A DNA stretch of 64,000 nt, from NCBI GenBank assembly GCA_902616855.1, contig CACMUL010000003.1:62001-126000 (forward strand). The letters are read 5' to 3'. Numbering within the stretch: the stretch's first letter is position 1; each line of letters opens with the position of its first letter. The notes below the pieces were generated by a model, which saw nothing but the letters and a program-made list of their open reading frames with translations, was not told where the DNA came from and ran no database searches. This DNA comes from an uncultured Alphaproteobacteria bacterium. Lineage in GTDB: Bacteria > Pseudomonadota > Alphaproteobacteria > HIMB59. Below are positions 38,629 through 47,268 of the stretch, piece by piece. The position numbers were made by a program, and so were the translations under genes.

Positions 38629-41398
38629 AGACTCTATTACTCTTCCAAAGACTGGATTTTCTATGAAAGCTGACTTGCCTAAAAAAGAGCCAGGAATTCT
38701 AGATGAATGGCTTAAAAATGACATATATAAAAAATTAAGAGAACAATCCAATTCTAAAGAAAAATTTATTCTTCACGACGGACCTCCTTATGCAAATGGC
38801 CATCTTCATATGGGTCATGCCCTTAATAAAATTTTAAAAGATATAATTGTAAAATATCAACAACTTCTAAATAAAAACTCTATTTATGTTCCAGGATGGG
38901 ATTGTCACGGACTACCCATTGAATGGAAAATAGAGGAGGAATACAGAGCTAAAAAGAAAAATAAAGACGATGTACCTGTGATTGAATTCAGAAAACAGTG
39001 TAGAGATTTTGCTAATAAGTGGATATCTATTCAAAAAAAAGAATTCCAAAGATTGGGTGTAATTGGCGATTGGGATAACCCATACACAACTATGCATTTT
39101 CATGCAGAGGCACAAATAGTAAGAGAATTAGGAAAGTTTCTCAAAAATGGTGGTATTTATAAAGGACACAGACCTGTTTTATGGTCAGTTATAGAAAAAA
39201 CAGCACTTGCAGATGCAGAGGTTGAATATCATGATCATAAATCAACAACAATATATGCTTGTTTTCCAATTTCAAAAACTGATAACGATAAATTAAAAGA
39301 GCACTCTATTGTAATTTGGACAACTACTCCTTGGACAATACCAGGGAATAGAGCTCTGGCAGTTCATAACGATATTGAATACAAATCTTTAAATTTAAGA
39401 ATAAATGATGGAAACAAAAACATTATTATAGCTAGCGATTTAATTGAGTCATTTATTAAAGAAAATAAAATTGAAGAATATAAAGTTAATTTTTCCATCA
39501 AAGGTCATGAATTAACAAATACTTTTTGTAAACACACTTTATACGACTCTGGATATAATTTTGAAGTTCCTATTCTTCATGGTGATTTTGTAACTACTGA
39601 ACAAGGTACTGGTATAGTTCATATTTGTCCAGTACATGGAATGGATGATTTTATTTTGGGTAAACAACATGATTTAGAACTACCCATGACAATAAATGAA
39701 AGTGGAATATATTATGATCATATTCCTGTATTTAATGGCCAACACATTTTTAAAGTTGATCAAAATGTTTGTGATGAAATAAAAAAAAATAATAACCTAA
39801 TATCACAAGGTATTTTAGTTCATAGCTATCCTCATTCTTGGAGATCTAAAGCCCCCTTGGTATATAAAAATACATCACAATGGTTTATCTCAATGGACAC
39901 AAACGATTTAAGAACAAAAGCACTTAAAGCTATTGATGAAACTGATTTTTTCCCAAAACAAGGACAAAAAAGATTAAGAAGTATGATACAGGACCGTCCG
40001 GATTGGTGCGTGTCGAGACAAAGAGTTTGGGGTGTGCCTTTGCCAATATTTGTCAATAAAAAAACAGGTGAACCTCTACGCGATCAAAATATTATTGAAA
40101 AAATTGCAAAGATTTATGAATTAGAGGGAGGCGATGCCTGGTTTAATTCCGAACCCTCAAGATTTTTATCACCTGAATATGACCCAAATGATTTTGAACA
40201 AGTAAAAGATGTCGTTGAAGTTTGGTTTGATAGTGGTTCAACTCATTCTTATGTATTAGAGGCTAGAGAGGATCTTCACTGGCCAGCATCGATGTATTTA
40301 GAGGGCTCTGACCAACATAGAGGTTGGTTTCACTCCTCATTACTTGAGTCGTGCGGAACAAGAGACAAGGCACCTTTTGAATGTATTTTATCACATGGCT
40401 TTGTTGTGGATGGTAAAGGTAGAAAAATGTCTAAGTCAGTCGGAAACGTTATTTCCCCAGATGAAATAATCAATAAATACGGCGCAGATATATTGCGTAT
40501 TTGGGTTGTTGCATCAGATTATTCTGAGGATTTAAAAATTGATAATCAGATTATCAACTACCAAATAGACTCATACAGAAAAATAAGAAACACACTAAGA
40601 TTCCTTTTAGGAAATCTTAATAACTTTAATAAACAAAATTTAGTTGACCCAGAAGAAATGCCTGAATTAGAAAGGTATCTCTTAACTCGAATTTCAATCC
40701 TTAATGAAAAACTTAAAGAATTAGTTTCAAAACATGATTATCATGCGATTTACACTGCTTTACTAAATTTCTGCACTCTTGAGCTATCAGCATTTTATTT
40801 TGATATTAGAAAGGACTCCTTATATTGTGATGATATAAAAAGCATAAAAAGAAGATCAACTTCAACATGTTTACATATAATATTTGAGTTTTTAACAAAA
40901 TGGCTTTCACCCATAGTTTCATTTACATGTGAAGAAGCATGGAAGTCTAGGAGTTATAGTAACGAAGAAAGTATTTTATTACAAAATGTTAAAGATGACG
41001 AATTTACTTATAAGGATATTTCACTTGAAAAAGTTTTTGAAGAACTAAAAAGAGTAAGAAAAAGTGTTACCTCCGCCTTAGAGCTAAAAAGAAATGAAAA
41101 ATTAATTGGCTCAAGCCTTCAAGCCAAAGTAATTTTATTTTTATCGAAAGATACACAAAAAATAATATCAGATTTAGATTTGGCTGAAATGTGCATTGTC
41201 AGCAATGTTGAAACACACGATATTTCAAATAGGTCACAGGAATCTATCAGTATTGAAGATGAGGAAATATATGTAGAGATAAAATTAGCTGATGGAAAAA
41301 AATGCGAGCGATGCTGGGCTGTATTACAAGAAGTATTATCTAGTAAGAATAATTTATGCAATCGATGTGATGATGTTTGGAAAACTTTTCAAAAATAA
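38618..41398 (+). CDS. ileS: Isoleucyl-tRNA synthetase
   Basis: This 926-residue class-Ia synthetase has its HIGH-type site at 'DGPPYANGHLHMGHALNKIL' (around residue 48-67) and an editing domain with 'VIWTTTPWTIPGNRALAVHN'. The KMSKS loop is 'GRKMSKSVGNVISP', and the C-terminal zinc site is 'KKCERCWAVL' with 'CNRCDDV'. The length matches bacterial-type IleS. It overlaps ribF at the 5' end and lspA at the 3' end. Confidence 0.98.
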   Translation: MEIKDSITLPKTGFSMKADLPKKEPGILDEWLKNDIYKKLREQSNSKEKFILHDGPPYANGHLHMGHALNKILKDIIVKYQQLLNKNSIYVPGWDCHGLPIEWKIEEEYRAKKKNKDDVPVIEFRKQCRDFANKWISIQKKEFQRLGVIGDWDNPYTTMHFHAEAQIVRELGKFLKNGGIYKGHRPVLWSVIEKTALADAEVEYHDHKSTTIYACFPISKTDNDKLKEHSIVIWTTTPWTIPGNRALAVHNDIEYKSLNLRINDGNKNIIIASDLIESFIKENKIEEYKVNFSIKGHELTNTFCKHTLYDSGYNFEVPILHGDFVTTEQGTGIVHICPVHGMDDFILGKQHDLELPMTINESGIYYDHIPVFNGQHIFKVDQNVCDEIKKNNNLISQGILVHSYPHSWRSKAPLVYKNTSQWFISMDTNDLRTKALKAIDETDFFPKQGQKRLRSMIQDRPDWCVSRQRVWGVPLPIFVNKKTGEPLRDQNIIEKIAKIYELEGGDAWFNSEPSRFLSPEYDPNDFEQVKDVVEVWFDSGSTHSYVLEAREDLHWPASMYLEGSDQHRGWFHSSLLESCGTRDKAPFECILSHGFVVDGKGRKMSKSVGNVISPDEIINKYGADILRIWVVASDYSEDLKIDNQIINYQIDSYRKIRNTLRFLLGNLNNFNKQNLVDPEEMPELERYLLTRISILNEKLKELVSKHDYHAIYTALLNFCTLELSAFYFDIRKDSLYCDDIKSIKRRSTSTCLHIIFEFLTKWLSPIVSFTCEEAWKSRSYSNEESILLQNVKDDEFTYKDISLEKVFEELKRVRKSVTSALELKRNEKLIGSSLQAKVILFLSKDTQKIISDLDLAEMCIVSNVETHDISNRSQESISIEDEEIYVEIKLADGKKCERCWAVLQEVLSSKNNLCNRCDDVWKTFQK

Positions 41399-41858
41399 GT
41401 TTAACTTAAATTTATTTTTTTTATTTTTATTCCTTGTCACTTTGGACCAAATCACTAAGGCTTTAGTTATCAATTTCTTTGATCTTTATGAGTCAGTGTC
41501 TTTATTCCCAATTATAAATTTAACATTTGTTGTAAATTACGGTTTTGCATTTGGACTATTGAATGATCCAACTCTTAATCAAATAGTAGTTTCAATAGTA
41601 ATATTGCTAATTATTTCATATTTTTTATATTTGCTCATAAAAACACAAGATAAGGTTTTTCAATTTACTTTGACTTTGATTTTGTCTGGTGCATTGGGCA
41701 ATTTTATAGACCGAATATTTAGGGGTTTTGTTATTGACTTTATTGACATATACATAGGAAAATATCACTGGCCAGCTTTTAATATTGCTGATAGCTGTAT
41801 TACTGTTGGTTTTGTTATTTTGATGATGAATATCTTGTTTTTGAATAAAAAATTATGA
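41370..41858 (+). CDS. lspA: Lipoprotein signal peptidase II
   Basis: This 162-residue membrane aspartyl peptidase cleaves lipoprotein signal peptides. It has four helices and the conserved 'VVNYGFAFGLL' (N-x-G-x-AFG), 'LSGALGNFIDRI' and 'VIDFIDIYI...WPAFNIADSCI' regions, carrying both catalytic aspartates (Asp in NFID and in NIAD). The true start is one of two adjacent ATGs (41370/41373) inside the ileS 3' end, giving a 29-base overlap. The next gene encodes a lipoprotein that would be its substrate. Confidence 0.94.
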   Translation: MMFGKLFKNKFNLNLFFLFLFLVTLDQITKALVINFFDLYESVSLFPIINLTFVVNYGFAFGLLNDPTLNQIVVSIVILLIISYFLYLLIKTQDKVFQFTLTLILSGALGNFIDRIFRGFVIDFIDIYIGKYHWPAFNIADSCITVGFVILMMNILFLNKKL

Positions 41859-42187
41859 AAAGTATATTTATAGTCTTATTAGTGCTTTTGGTATCTTGCC
41901 AAAGAGAAATAAGAAACGAAGTTGGTGTCGGATATAATAAAGAACTTATTATACCTCCAACAAATGATTTACCCCTGCCAAATAGTGCAGATGAAAACAC
42001 AACGAATACTGAAATCTCAAATAATCCAGTGATAGAGTCAATACTTAACCAGACAAATGCAAATGAAGCAAATCCAAATATTATTGAACAAATTGATAAT
42101 GGAAATGAGATTATAATAGAGGAAAACGATACTGAAGAGGAAGAAGGAAATTTTTTCCAGAGGCTTTTTAAGGGTAAAAAAAAGTAG
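41855..42187 (+). CDS. DUF3035-like lipoprotein downstream of lspA
   Basis: This 110-residue protein has a lipoprotein signal (MKSIFIVLLVLLVSCQ, Cys15). The segment 'VGVGYNKELIIPPTNDLPLP' resembles the start of DUF3035 lipoproteins that follow lspA in alphaproteobacteria. The rest is a low-complexity, Asn/Glu-rich linker ending in a basic helix 'FFQRLFKGKKK'. It overlaps lspA by 4 bases. Function unknown; probably an outer-membrane or periplasmic assembly lipoprotein. Confidence 0.8.
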   Translation: MKSIFIVLLVLLVSCQREIRNEVGVGYNKELIIPPTNDLPLPNSADENTTNTEISNNPVIESILNQTNANEANPNIIEQIDNGNEIIIEENDTEEEEGNFFQRLFKGKKK

Positions 42188-42221
42188 TTACAAGAATTTT
42201 TATTATTGAGTCAATTATTTC

Positions 42222-43379
42222 ATGAAAATAAAAAATAATTCTAAAAACTTAAGGTTTATTAAACAAACAAATACCAACTATTCAATTAATGAATTCTTTT
42301 CATTAGATATGTTTAATCCAATATTACAAAAAAATTATTTTAATAGTTATGATCTAAGTATATTCAAAAATAAAAAATTTAGAACTCACGTATTTGGAAT
42401 GGGAGGGTCTTCATTAAGTACGAAATTACTATGCCAATTCTTAGATCCCTATAGCCTTGATAAAAATATTTTTATTTATGATAACCCCTCATTGGTTAAG
42501 ATCGAAAACACACTATTGGATTTAAATATTAATAAAAATGATAAATTTATATTCATTTCTAAATCAGGTAACACTATTGAGACTAAATATTTTCTAAATT
42601 TAGTCATAAAAATTTTCAAACAAAAAAAAATTTCAACGCTTGTAAAAAAATTTATTTTTATTACAGAAAATAAAAATAATTACATGAGAAAATTTGCCCT
42701 AAAAAATAATATTTTATGTTTTGATCATGACCCAAATATAGGCGGAAGATTTAGTATATTTTCAATAACATCACTACTCCCACTTTTATCGATAGGACAT
42801 TCATTACCTTCAATCATAAAGTCATTTAATAAAGCAAAAAAAATATTTGAAAAAAATCATATTAAACTATCAAAGTATATTAACTACTCTATTGCCCATG
42901 AAAAAAAATTTAACTTAAACATTCTTGTAGGCCTTAGTTATCACGATAAGGTAAATGCTATTAATGAGTGGTATAGGCAAATTTTTGCAGAAAGCTTAGG
43001 TAAAAATAAAAGAGCAAAAAATTACATATCCTCTTATGGCTCAATTGATCAGCATAGTCAATTTCAACTCTATATTGATGGCCCGCATGATAAACATTTT
43101 TATTTTTTTAAAATTGAAAATAGAAATAAAACAATCATTTCCAATGCAAGTTTAATTAAAGGTTACAATTTAATGAGTACATTAGAGGAGGGTGCTATAA
43201 AAACCCTAATGCAAAAAAAATTTTTAGTTACACAGTTTTCAATTAAAGATGATTTTACTAGTTATTGTTATCTGATTTTCTTCTTAATTTTTGACATATA
43301 TTTAAGGTCTAAATTTGAAAAAATTAATTTTCTTGATCAACCAGCTGTTGAAATTTTAAAGAAAAATACGAAAGCATAA
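42222..43379 (+). CDS. pgi: Glucose-6-phosphate isomerase (short form)
   Basis: This 385-residue SIS-fold isomerase shows the sugar-phosphate sites 'HVFGMGGSSLSTKLLCQF' and 'FIFISKSGNTIETKYF' (S-x-S-GNT-x-ET). 'DHDPNIGGRFSIFSITSLLP' (GGRxS) and the catalytic Glu/His stretch 'EWYRQIFAESLGKN...SIDQHSQFQLYIDGP' follow. It is much shorter than E. coli Pgi (about 550 residues), as in other streamlined alphaproteobacteria. The final lysine motif is weakly conserved ('LDQPAVEILKKNTK'). The short distance to the lipoprotein gene suggests readthrough. Confidence 0.92.
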   Translation: MKIKNNSKNLRFIKQTNTNYSINEFFSLDMFNPILQKNYFNSYDLSIFKNKKFRTHVFGMGGSSLSTKLLCQFLDPYSLDKNIFIYDNPSLVKIENTLLDLNINKNDKFIFISKSGNTIETKYFLNLVIKIFKQKKISTLVKKFIFITENKNNYMRKFALKNNILCFDHDPNIGGRFSIFSITSLLPLLSIGHSLPSIIKSFNKAKKIFEKNHIKLSKYINYSIAHEKKFNLNILVGLSYHDKVNAINEWYRQIFAESLGKNKRAKNYISSYGSIDQHSQFQLYIDGPHDKHFYFFKIENRNKTIISNASLIKGYNLMSTLEEGAIKTLMQKKFLVTQFSIKDDFTSYCYLIFFLIFDIYLRSKFEKINFLDQPAVEILKKNTKA

Positions 43380-43380
43380 A

Positions 43381-43674
43381 TTGATAAATAATTTGATTAA
43401 TTTTTTTGGTGCAAATTCTAAGTTACATCTATTAAAAATTTTTGTAATTTTTGGATTAGCAGGTTCTCTTTCTGTTATTTTATCTGAACCATTACTTCAA
43501 CTTGTATCAATAGAAAACTATATTACAAATAAATTTTTATATTGGTTAATTAGATTAATATTAATTTTTCCTTTATATCAATTTGTACTAATTGGTGTTG
43601 CTTGTGCATTTGGTGAATTTAGATATTTTAAAAAATTTTTTATTAAATTCATTAATTATTTTAAAATATATTAA
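43381..43674 (+). CDS. DUF6787-like small membrane protein
   Basis: This 97-residue protein has two or three hydrophobic segments: 'LLKIFVIFGLAGSLSVILSE' and 'FLYWLIRLILIFPLYQFVLI', then 'GVACAFGEFRYFKKFF'. The pattern (F-x-x-xG-S, YW-x-x-R, P-Y-Q, FG-x-F-x-FF) is that of DUF6787, a bacterial family of unknown function. It starts with TTG one base after the pgi stop and overlaps rsmD by 4 bases at the 3' end. Confidence 0.75.
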   Translation: MINNLINFFGANSKLHLLKIFVIFGLAGSLSVILSEPLLQLVSIENYITNKFLYWLIRLILIFPLYQFVLIGVACAFGEFRYFKKFFIKFINYFKIY

Positions 43675-44198
43675 GTTCTAAAAAAAAATAAATTTTTATT
43701 TTTGTATTGTTTTTTTAATATGAGATTATCTAAATTTATTAAATTTGAACTTTCCAATATGACTAAGATATTTGATTGAATATTTATCAATATTTTTTTT
43801 TGAATTAATTCAAAAGCATGATCATACGGAGGATCAATATAAATTACGTGGCAATTATTTAAAATATCTATTTTTTGTTTATAAGGATCAAAATTAGTTA
43901 TTTCATAATTTATTTCATTAATTTCTTTTAGAAACTTTTCAATTTTATTAGTATGATTTTTTTCGATATCGTTAAATATTACTTTTTTAACACCCCTAGA
44001 TAATGCCTCTATACCAATTGAACCTGTTCCTGCAAACAAATCACATAAAATAACTTCATTAATGTCTAAATTCAGATCATTATTATGCAATAATAAGTTA
44101 AATATATCCTCTCTAATTCTTGTTAAGGTTGGTCTGTAATCGCTTTTAGACTCAACTATTATCTTTCTCCCCTTATATTTACCGCTGATAACTCTCAT
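43671..44198 (-). CDS. rsmD: 16S rRNA (guanine966-N2)-methyltransferase RsmD
   Basis: This 175-residue methyltransferase has 'MRVISGKYKGRKI', then 'RPTLTRIREDIFNLL' (the R-P-T-x-x-x-RE-x-x-F signature). The SAM site is 'LCDLFAGTGSIGIEALSRG' and the catalytic DPPY is 'VIYIDPPYDHAFE'. The start at 44198 (MRVISG) was chosen over an upstream in-frame ATG because the family starts there and GTGGGGG lies just upstream. It overlaps rluB by 20 bases, a coupling common in alphaproteobacteria. Confidence 0.95.
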   Translation of the reverse strand: MRVISGKYKGRKIIVESKSDYRPTLTRIREDIFNLLLHNNDLNLDINEVILCDLFAGTGSIGIEALSRGVKKVIFNDIEKNHTNKIEKFLKEINEINYEITNFDPYKQKIDILNNCHVIYIDPPYDHAFELIQKKILINIQSNILVILESSNLINLDNLILKKQYKNKNLFFFRT

Positions 44199-44871
44199 TA
44201 ACCCCCACTTCTTTGTATTCACCATAGGTTATAGACTTTAATAGGAAACGTCCGTAAGAGATCCTTTTAAGCTTTTCTACCTTTAAATTGAATAATGCAC
44301 AAATATTTCTGATTTCTCTATTTTTTCCCTCAGTAAGATTAAATCTCAGTACATGTTTGTTTGTATTAGAGTGAACTAATTTTACATTAGGTTTTTTATA
44401 AATTTCTTTTCCATAAATTTTTTTATTAATTGATTTAAGCTTATTTTGATCAAATGTACCCATTACACTAACAAGATAAGATCTTTTAATATTTGATTTA
44501 GGAAGTTCCATATATCTTTTAAAAGAGGTCTCATTTGTAAATAGTAATAAACCCTCAGAATTGTAATCTAATCTACCAATATAGTGATACTGGTGATATT
44601 TCTTAGGAAGAAAATCATAAACAATTTTTCTATCTTTTTCATCTTTTTTGGAAGTGATACAACCTCGAGGTTTATGAAATAGTATTATATTAAGTTTATT
44701 TGATTTAAGTTTTTCAAATTCAAAAATATCTTTATCAGTTACTGATATAAACGGTCTTGTTTCAATATTACCATTTAAAGTAACTTTTTTATTTTTTATT
44801 AAATTTTCTGCTTGGTTTCTCGAAATTTTAAATTGAATTGATAATTTTTTACTAAACGTTATTTTTTGCAT
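44179..44871 (-). CDS. rluB: 23S rRNA pseudouridine synthase (RluB/RsuA family)
   Basis: This 230-residue enzyme has an N-terminal S4 RNA-binding domain ('SRNQAENLIKNKKVTLNGNI') and a catalytic domain. 'IILFHKPRGCITSKKDEKDR' begins the fold. The catalytic Asp is in 'YHYIGRLDYNSEGLLLFTNE' (GRLD), and 'FNLTEGKNREIRNICALF' is the family's C-terminal motif. Its partner order with rsmD supports RluB over RsuA, but the exact target uridine cannot be confirmed. It overlaps the amidotransferase gene upstream by 20 bases. Confidence 0.92.
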   Translation of the reverse strand: MQKITFSKKLSIQFKISRNQAENLIKNKKVTLNGNIETRPFISVTDKDIFEFEKLKSNKLNIILFHKPRGCITSKKDEKDRKIVYDFLPKKYHQYHYIGRLDYNSEGLLLFTNETSFKRYMELPKSNIKRSYLVSVMGTFDQNKLKSINKKIYGKEIYKKPNVKLVHSNTNKHVLRFNLTEGKNREIRNICALFNLKVEKLKRISYGRFLLKSITYGEYKEVGVNESYQR

Positions 44872-45559
44872 GATCTGTAAACAGCTTTATTATACTTTTA
44901 TCAAAATCTGTTATTAAAAATTCAGGATGCCATTGAACGCCCATACATAATGGATGTTGATTATGATGAAATGCTTCAATTAGATTATCAGGCGCATAAG
45001 CATCTACTATTAAATTTTGACCGATTTTTTTAATACCCTGATGATGAGCGCTATTCACAAAAATTTTTTGACTATTTTTAAATATCTTTAGATTAGATGT
45101 ATCACTTAAAACTATCTCATGACTAGTCTCATCTCTTGGATTGAGTTGTTCGTGTTCAATAAATGACCCAATATCTTGGATTAAACTACCACCAAAAAAT
45201 ACATTTAGAAGTTGGCAACCTCCACATATTCCCAAAATAGGTCTATTAAGGGGAAAATATTTTTCTAATATTTTAAATTCAAATTTAGTCCTATCTTTAA
45301 TGGTTTGAATTTTATCTGACTGTATTTTTTCTCCGTAGTATTTTGGATCAATATCAAAGTCCCCTCCCGAGATGAGTAAGCCATCTAAAAAATCAATATT
45401 TTCTATAGTTTCTGTTATAGGTAGTACTATTGGTGTACATCCAAACTGATGTAAACAGTCTGAATAATGGCGTCTTAAAGCAAACCAAGGATATTTAGAA
45501 TATGTGTTTTCTTTTTCCTTATAATCAGTTGTAATACCTATGACTGGGGATCTATTCAC
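44852..45559 (-). CDS. Class I glutamine amidotransferase-like hydrolase (PuuD/gamma-Glu-GABA hydrolase family)
   Basis: This 235-residue protein has 'SPVIGITTDYK' at the N-terminus and 'DGLLISGGDFDIDPKYYGE'. The nucleophile cysteine is in 'ILGICGGCQLLNVFFGGSL', and the His-Glu pair is in 'MGVQWHPEFLI'. This is the peptidase C26 family including PuuD. It would hydrolyse gamma-glutamyl amides. A GTG at 45559 gives the natural family N-terminus and leaves a single base before the divergent tadA ATG; a TTG at 45568 is the only upstream alternative. Confidence 0.9.
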   Translation of the reverse strand: MNRSPVIGITTDYKEKENTYSKYPWFALRRHYSDCLHQFGCTPIVLPITETIENIDFLDGLLISGGDFDIDPKYYGEKIQSDKIQTIKDRTKFEFKILEKYFPLNRPILGICGGCQLLNVFFGGSLIQDIGSFIEHEQLNPRDETSHEIVLSDTSNLKIFKNSQKIFVNSAHHQGIKKIGQNLIVDAYAPDNLIEAFHHNQHPLCMGVQWHPEFLITDFDKSIIKLFTDHAKNNV

Positions 45560-45560
45560 A

Positions 45561-45986
45561 ATGAACAACCTAACAAATTTTATACGTATTGTACTTAGTC
45601 AAAGTAAATTAGCTATGGAAAAAGGTGAGATTCCTATCGCATCTGTAATAGTTGACCCGATCGATGAGAGGATTATTGCTAGATCTTTCAATCAAGAAAT
45701 TGCTTCAAATGATCCAACAGCACATGCAGAGATTTTATGTATAAGAAAGGCATGTAAAAAATTAAATCAGAAGAGATTAGATGGTCTCATAATGATATCT
45801 TATTTAGAACCATGTCATATGTGCAAAGAGGTTATAAAATCTTCAAGGTTATCTGAGGTTTATTATTTATTTAAAAATGAAAATCCCAGTAGAAAAACTA
45901 TATCGAAGGTAAAGTATAAATTAATAAAAAATAATGAAGAAAATTTAATAAAAAAATTTTTTAAGAATAAGAGAATTAAATATTAG
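45561..45986 (+). CDS. tadA: tRNA-specific adenosine deaminase TadA-type
   Basis: This 141-residue zinc deaminase converts A34 to inosine in tRNA-Arg(ACG). Zinc and catalytic residues: 'DPTAHAEILCIRKACKKL' (HAE) and 'YLEPCHMCKEVIKSSRL' (PCxxC). 'AMEKGEIPIASVIVD' is the usual early motif. ATG 45561 gives the standard N-terminus. It faces the amidotransferase gene across one base, so its promoter must lie inside that gene. Other nucleoside deaminases share these motifs, hence slight doubt. Confidence 0.9.
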   Translation: MNNLTNFIRIVLSQSKLAMEKGEIPIASVIVDPIDERIIARSFNQEIASNDPTAHAEILCIRKACKKLNQKRLDGLIMISYLEPCHMCKEVIKSSRLSEVYYLFKNENPSRKTISKVKYKLIKNNEENLIKKFFKNKRIKY

Positions 45987-47238
45987 CACCAATATCAGAT
46001 CTGTAATATTTTTCAGGCCAATCGATAATATCTGCTATTTCATATACTTTATTTCTACATTCAAGATAATTATCTCCACGTACAACGATTGATAGAACTC
46101 TACCTCCATTAGAAAAGACTTTGTTGTTAATTAATTTAGTTGCCGCATGAAAAATATAAAATTCATCATTATTTTTTAATTCACTCAAATTTCTGATTTC
46201 AGTATTTTTAGGGTAATTCCCTGGATATCCTTTCGTTGCTAAAATTAAACAAATTGATTTTTTATTTTCAAATAATTCAATATTTGCATAATTTAAATTT
46301 TTTGTTGCAGTTGAATGAAGTAAAGATAAAAAATCTGACTTTATCCTAAGAGAAATACTTTGAATTTCAGGATCTCCAAATCTAGTATTGTATTCCAGTA
46401 AATATGGTTGATTGTGTTCATTGACGATTATCCCAAAAAATATAACACCTTGAAATGCTATGTTGTCATTCTTTAAACCCTCTATAGTTTTTTTTACTAT
46501 TTGATCCTGAATAATCATATCAAGATTATTATCTAAAATAGGGGCAGGGCTGATAGTACCCATTCCTCCAGTATTTGGTCCAGTATCATTATTTCCAACT
46601 CTTTTATAGTCTTGGGCGGAACCAATATTTAAATATTTATCACCGTCAGTAATTGTAAAAAAACTCAATTCTTTTCCCTCAATGAATTCTTCAATAACAA
46701 CTTTGTTGTTTTCTTGATTAAATTCTTTTTTTATAAAAATCCTTTCACAAGCCTCTATTGCTTCATTTGTATTTGTGCATACAAATACTCCTTTACCAGC
46801 AGCTAATCCATCATATTTTACAACTATGGGCCCATCAAAACTTTCGAGATAGTTTTTTGCTTCATCAAAATCAACAAAAGTTTGAGACTTTGCAGTTGGG
46901 ATATTGTGAGATTGACAAAATTCTTTCATGAACTCCTTGGAAGACTCAAGTTTTGCACCATCAGAGTCAGGCCCAAAAACATTTAAACCCTTATTTCTAA
47001 GTTCTCCCGCAAGATTTTCTGATAAATAGTTTTCCGGACCTACAACAACGAGGTCTGGATTAATTTTAATACATTCCTCAACAATATTCTCTTTGGTTGA
47101 GATATCTTTACACTCTGCAATTTGGCTAATTCCATAATTTCCAGGAAAACAAAATACTTTTTCACAAAGGTAGGACTTGTGAAGAATTCTACACAAAGCA
47201 TGTTCTCGGGCGCCAGATCCTACAACTATGACATTCAT
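45976..47238 (-). CDS. purD: Phosphoribosylamine-glycine ligase
   Basis: This 420-residue ATP-grasp enzyme of purine synthesis has an N-terminal 'VIVVGSGAREHALCRIL' (GSGGREHA-like). The ATP-grasp region is 'FDGPIVVKYDGLAAGKGVFV'. The family signature 'GNNDTGPNTGGMGTISPAPI' and 'LLEYNTRFGDPEIQSIS' complete the core. It converges with tadA by an 11-base overlap and diverges from xseA with a 30-base gap. purD next to xseA is a common alphaproteobacterial order. Confidence 0.97.
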   Translation of the reverse strand: MNVIVVGSGAREHALCRILHKSYLCEKVFCFPGNYGISQIAECKDISTKENIVEECIKINPDLVVVGPENYLSENLAGELRNKGLNVFGPDSDGAKLESSKEFMKEFCQSHNIPTAKSQTFVDFDEAKNYLESFDGPIVVKYDGLAAGKGVFVCTNTNEAIEACERIFIKKEFNQENNKVVIEEFIEGKELSFFTITDGDKYLNIGSAQDYKRVGNNDTGPNTGGMGTISPAPILDNNLDMIIQDQIVKKTIEGLKNDNIAFQGVIFFGIIVNEHNQPYLLEYNTRFGDPEIQSISLRIKSDFLSLLHSTATKNLNYANIELFENKKSICLILATKGYPGNYPKNTEIRNLSELKNNDEFYIFHAATKLINNKVFSNGGRVLSIVVRGDNYLECRNKVYEIADIIDWPEKYYRSDIGANI

Positions 47239-47268
47239 TTATATAGCATAATAAAGTATATTTATTTT

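Noticed and set aside
47122-47268. XseA start overlapping purD by more than 100 bases
   Set aside because: The extension is antisense purD sequence; the OB-fold start matches GTG 47269.
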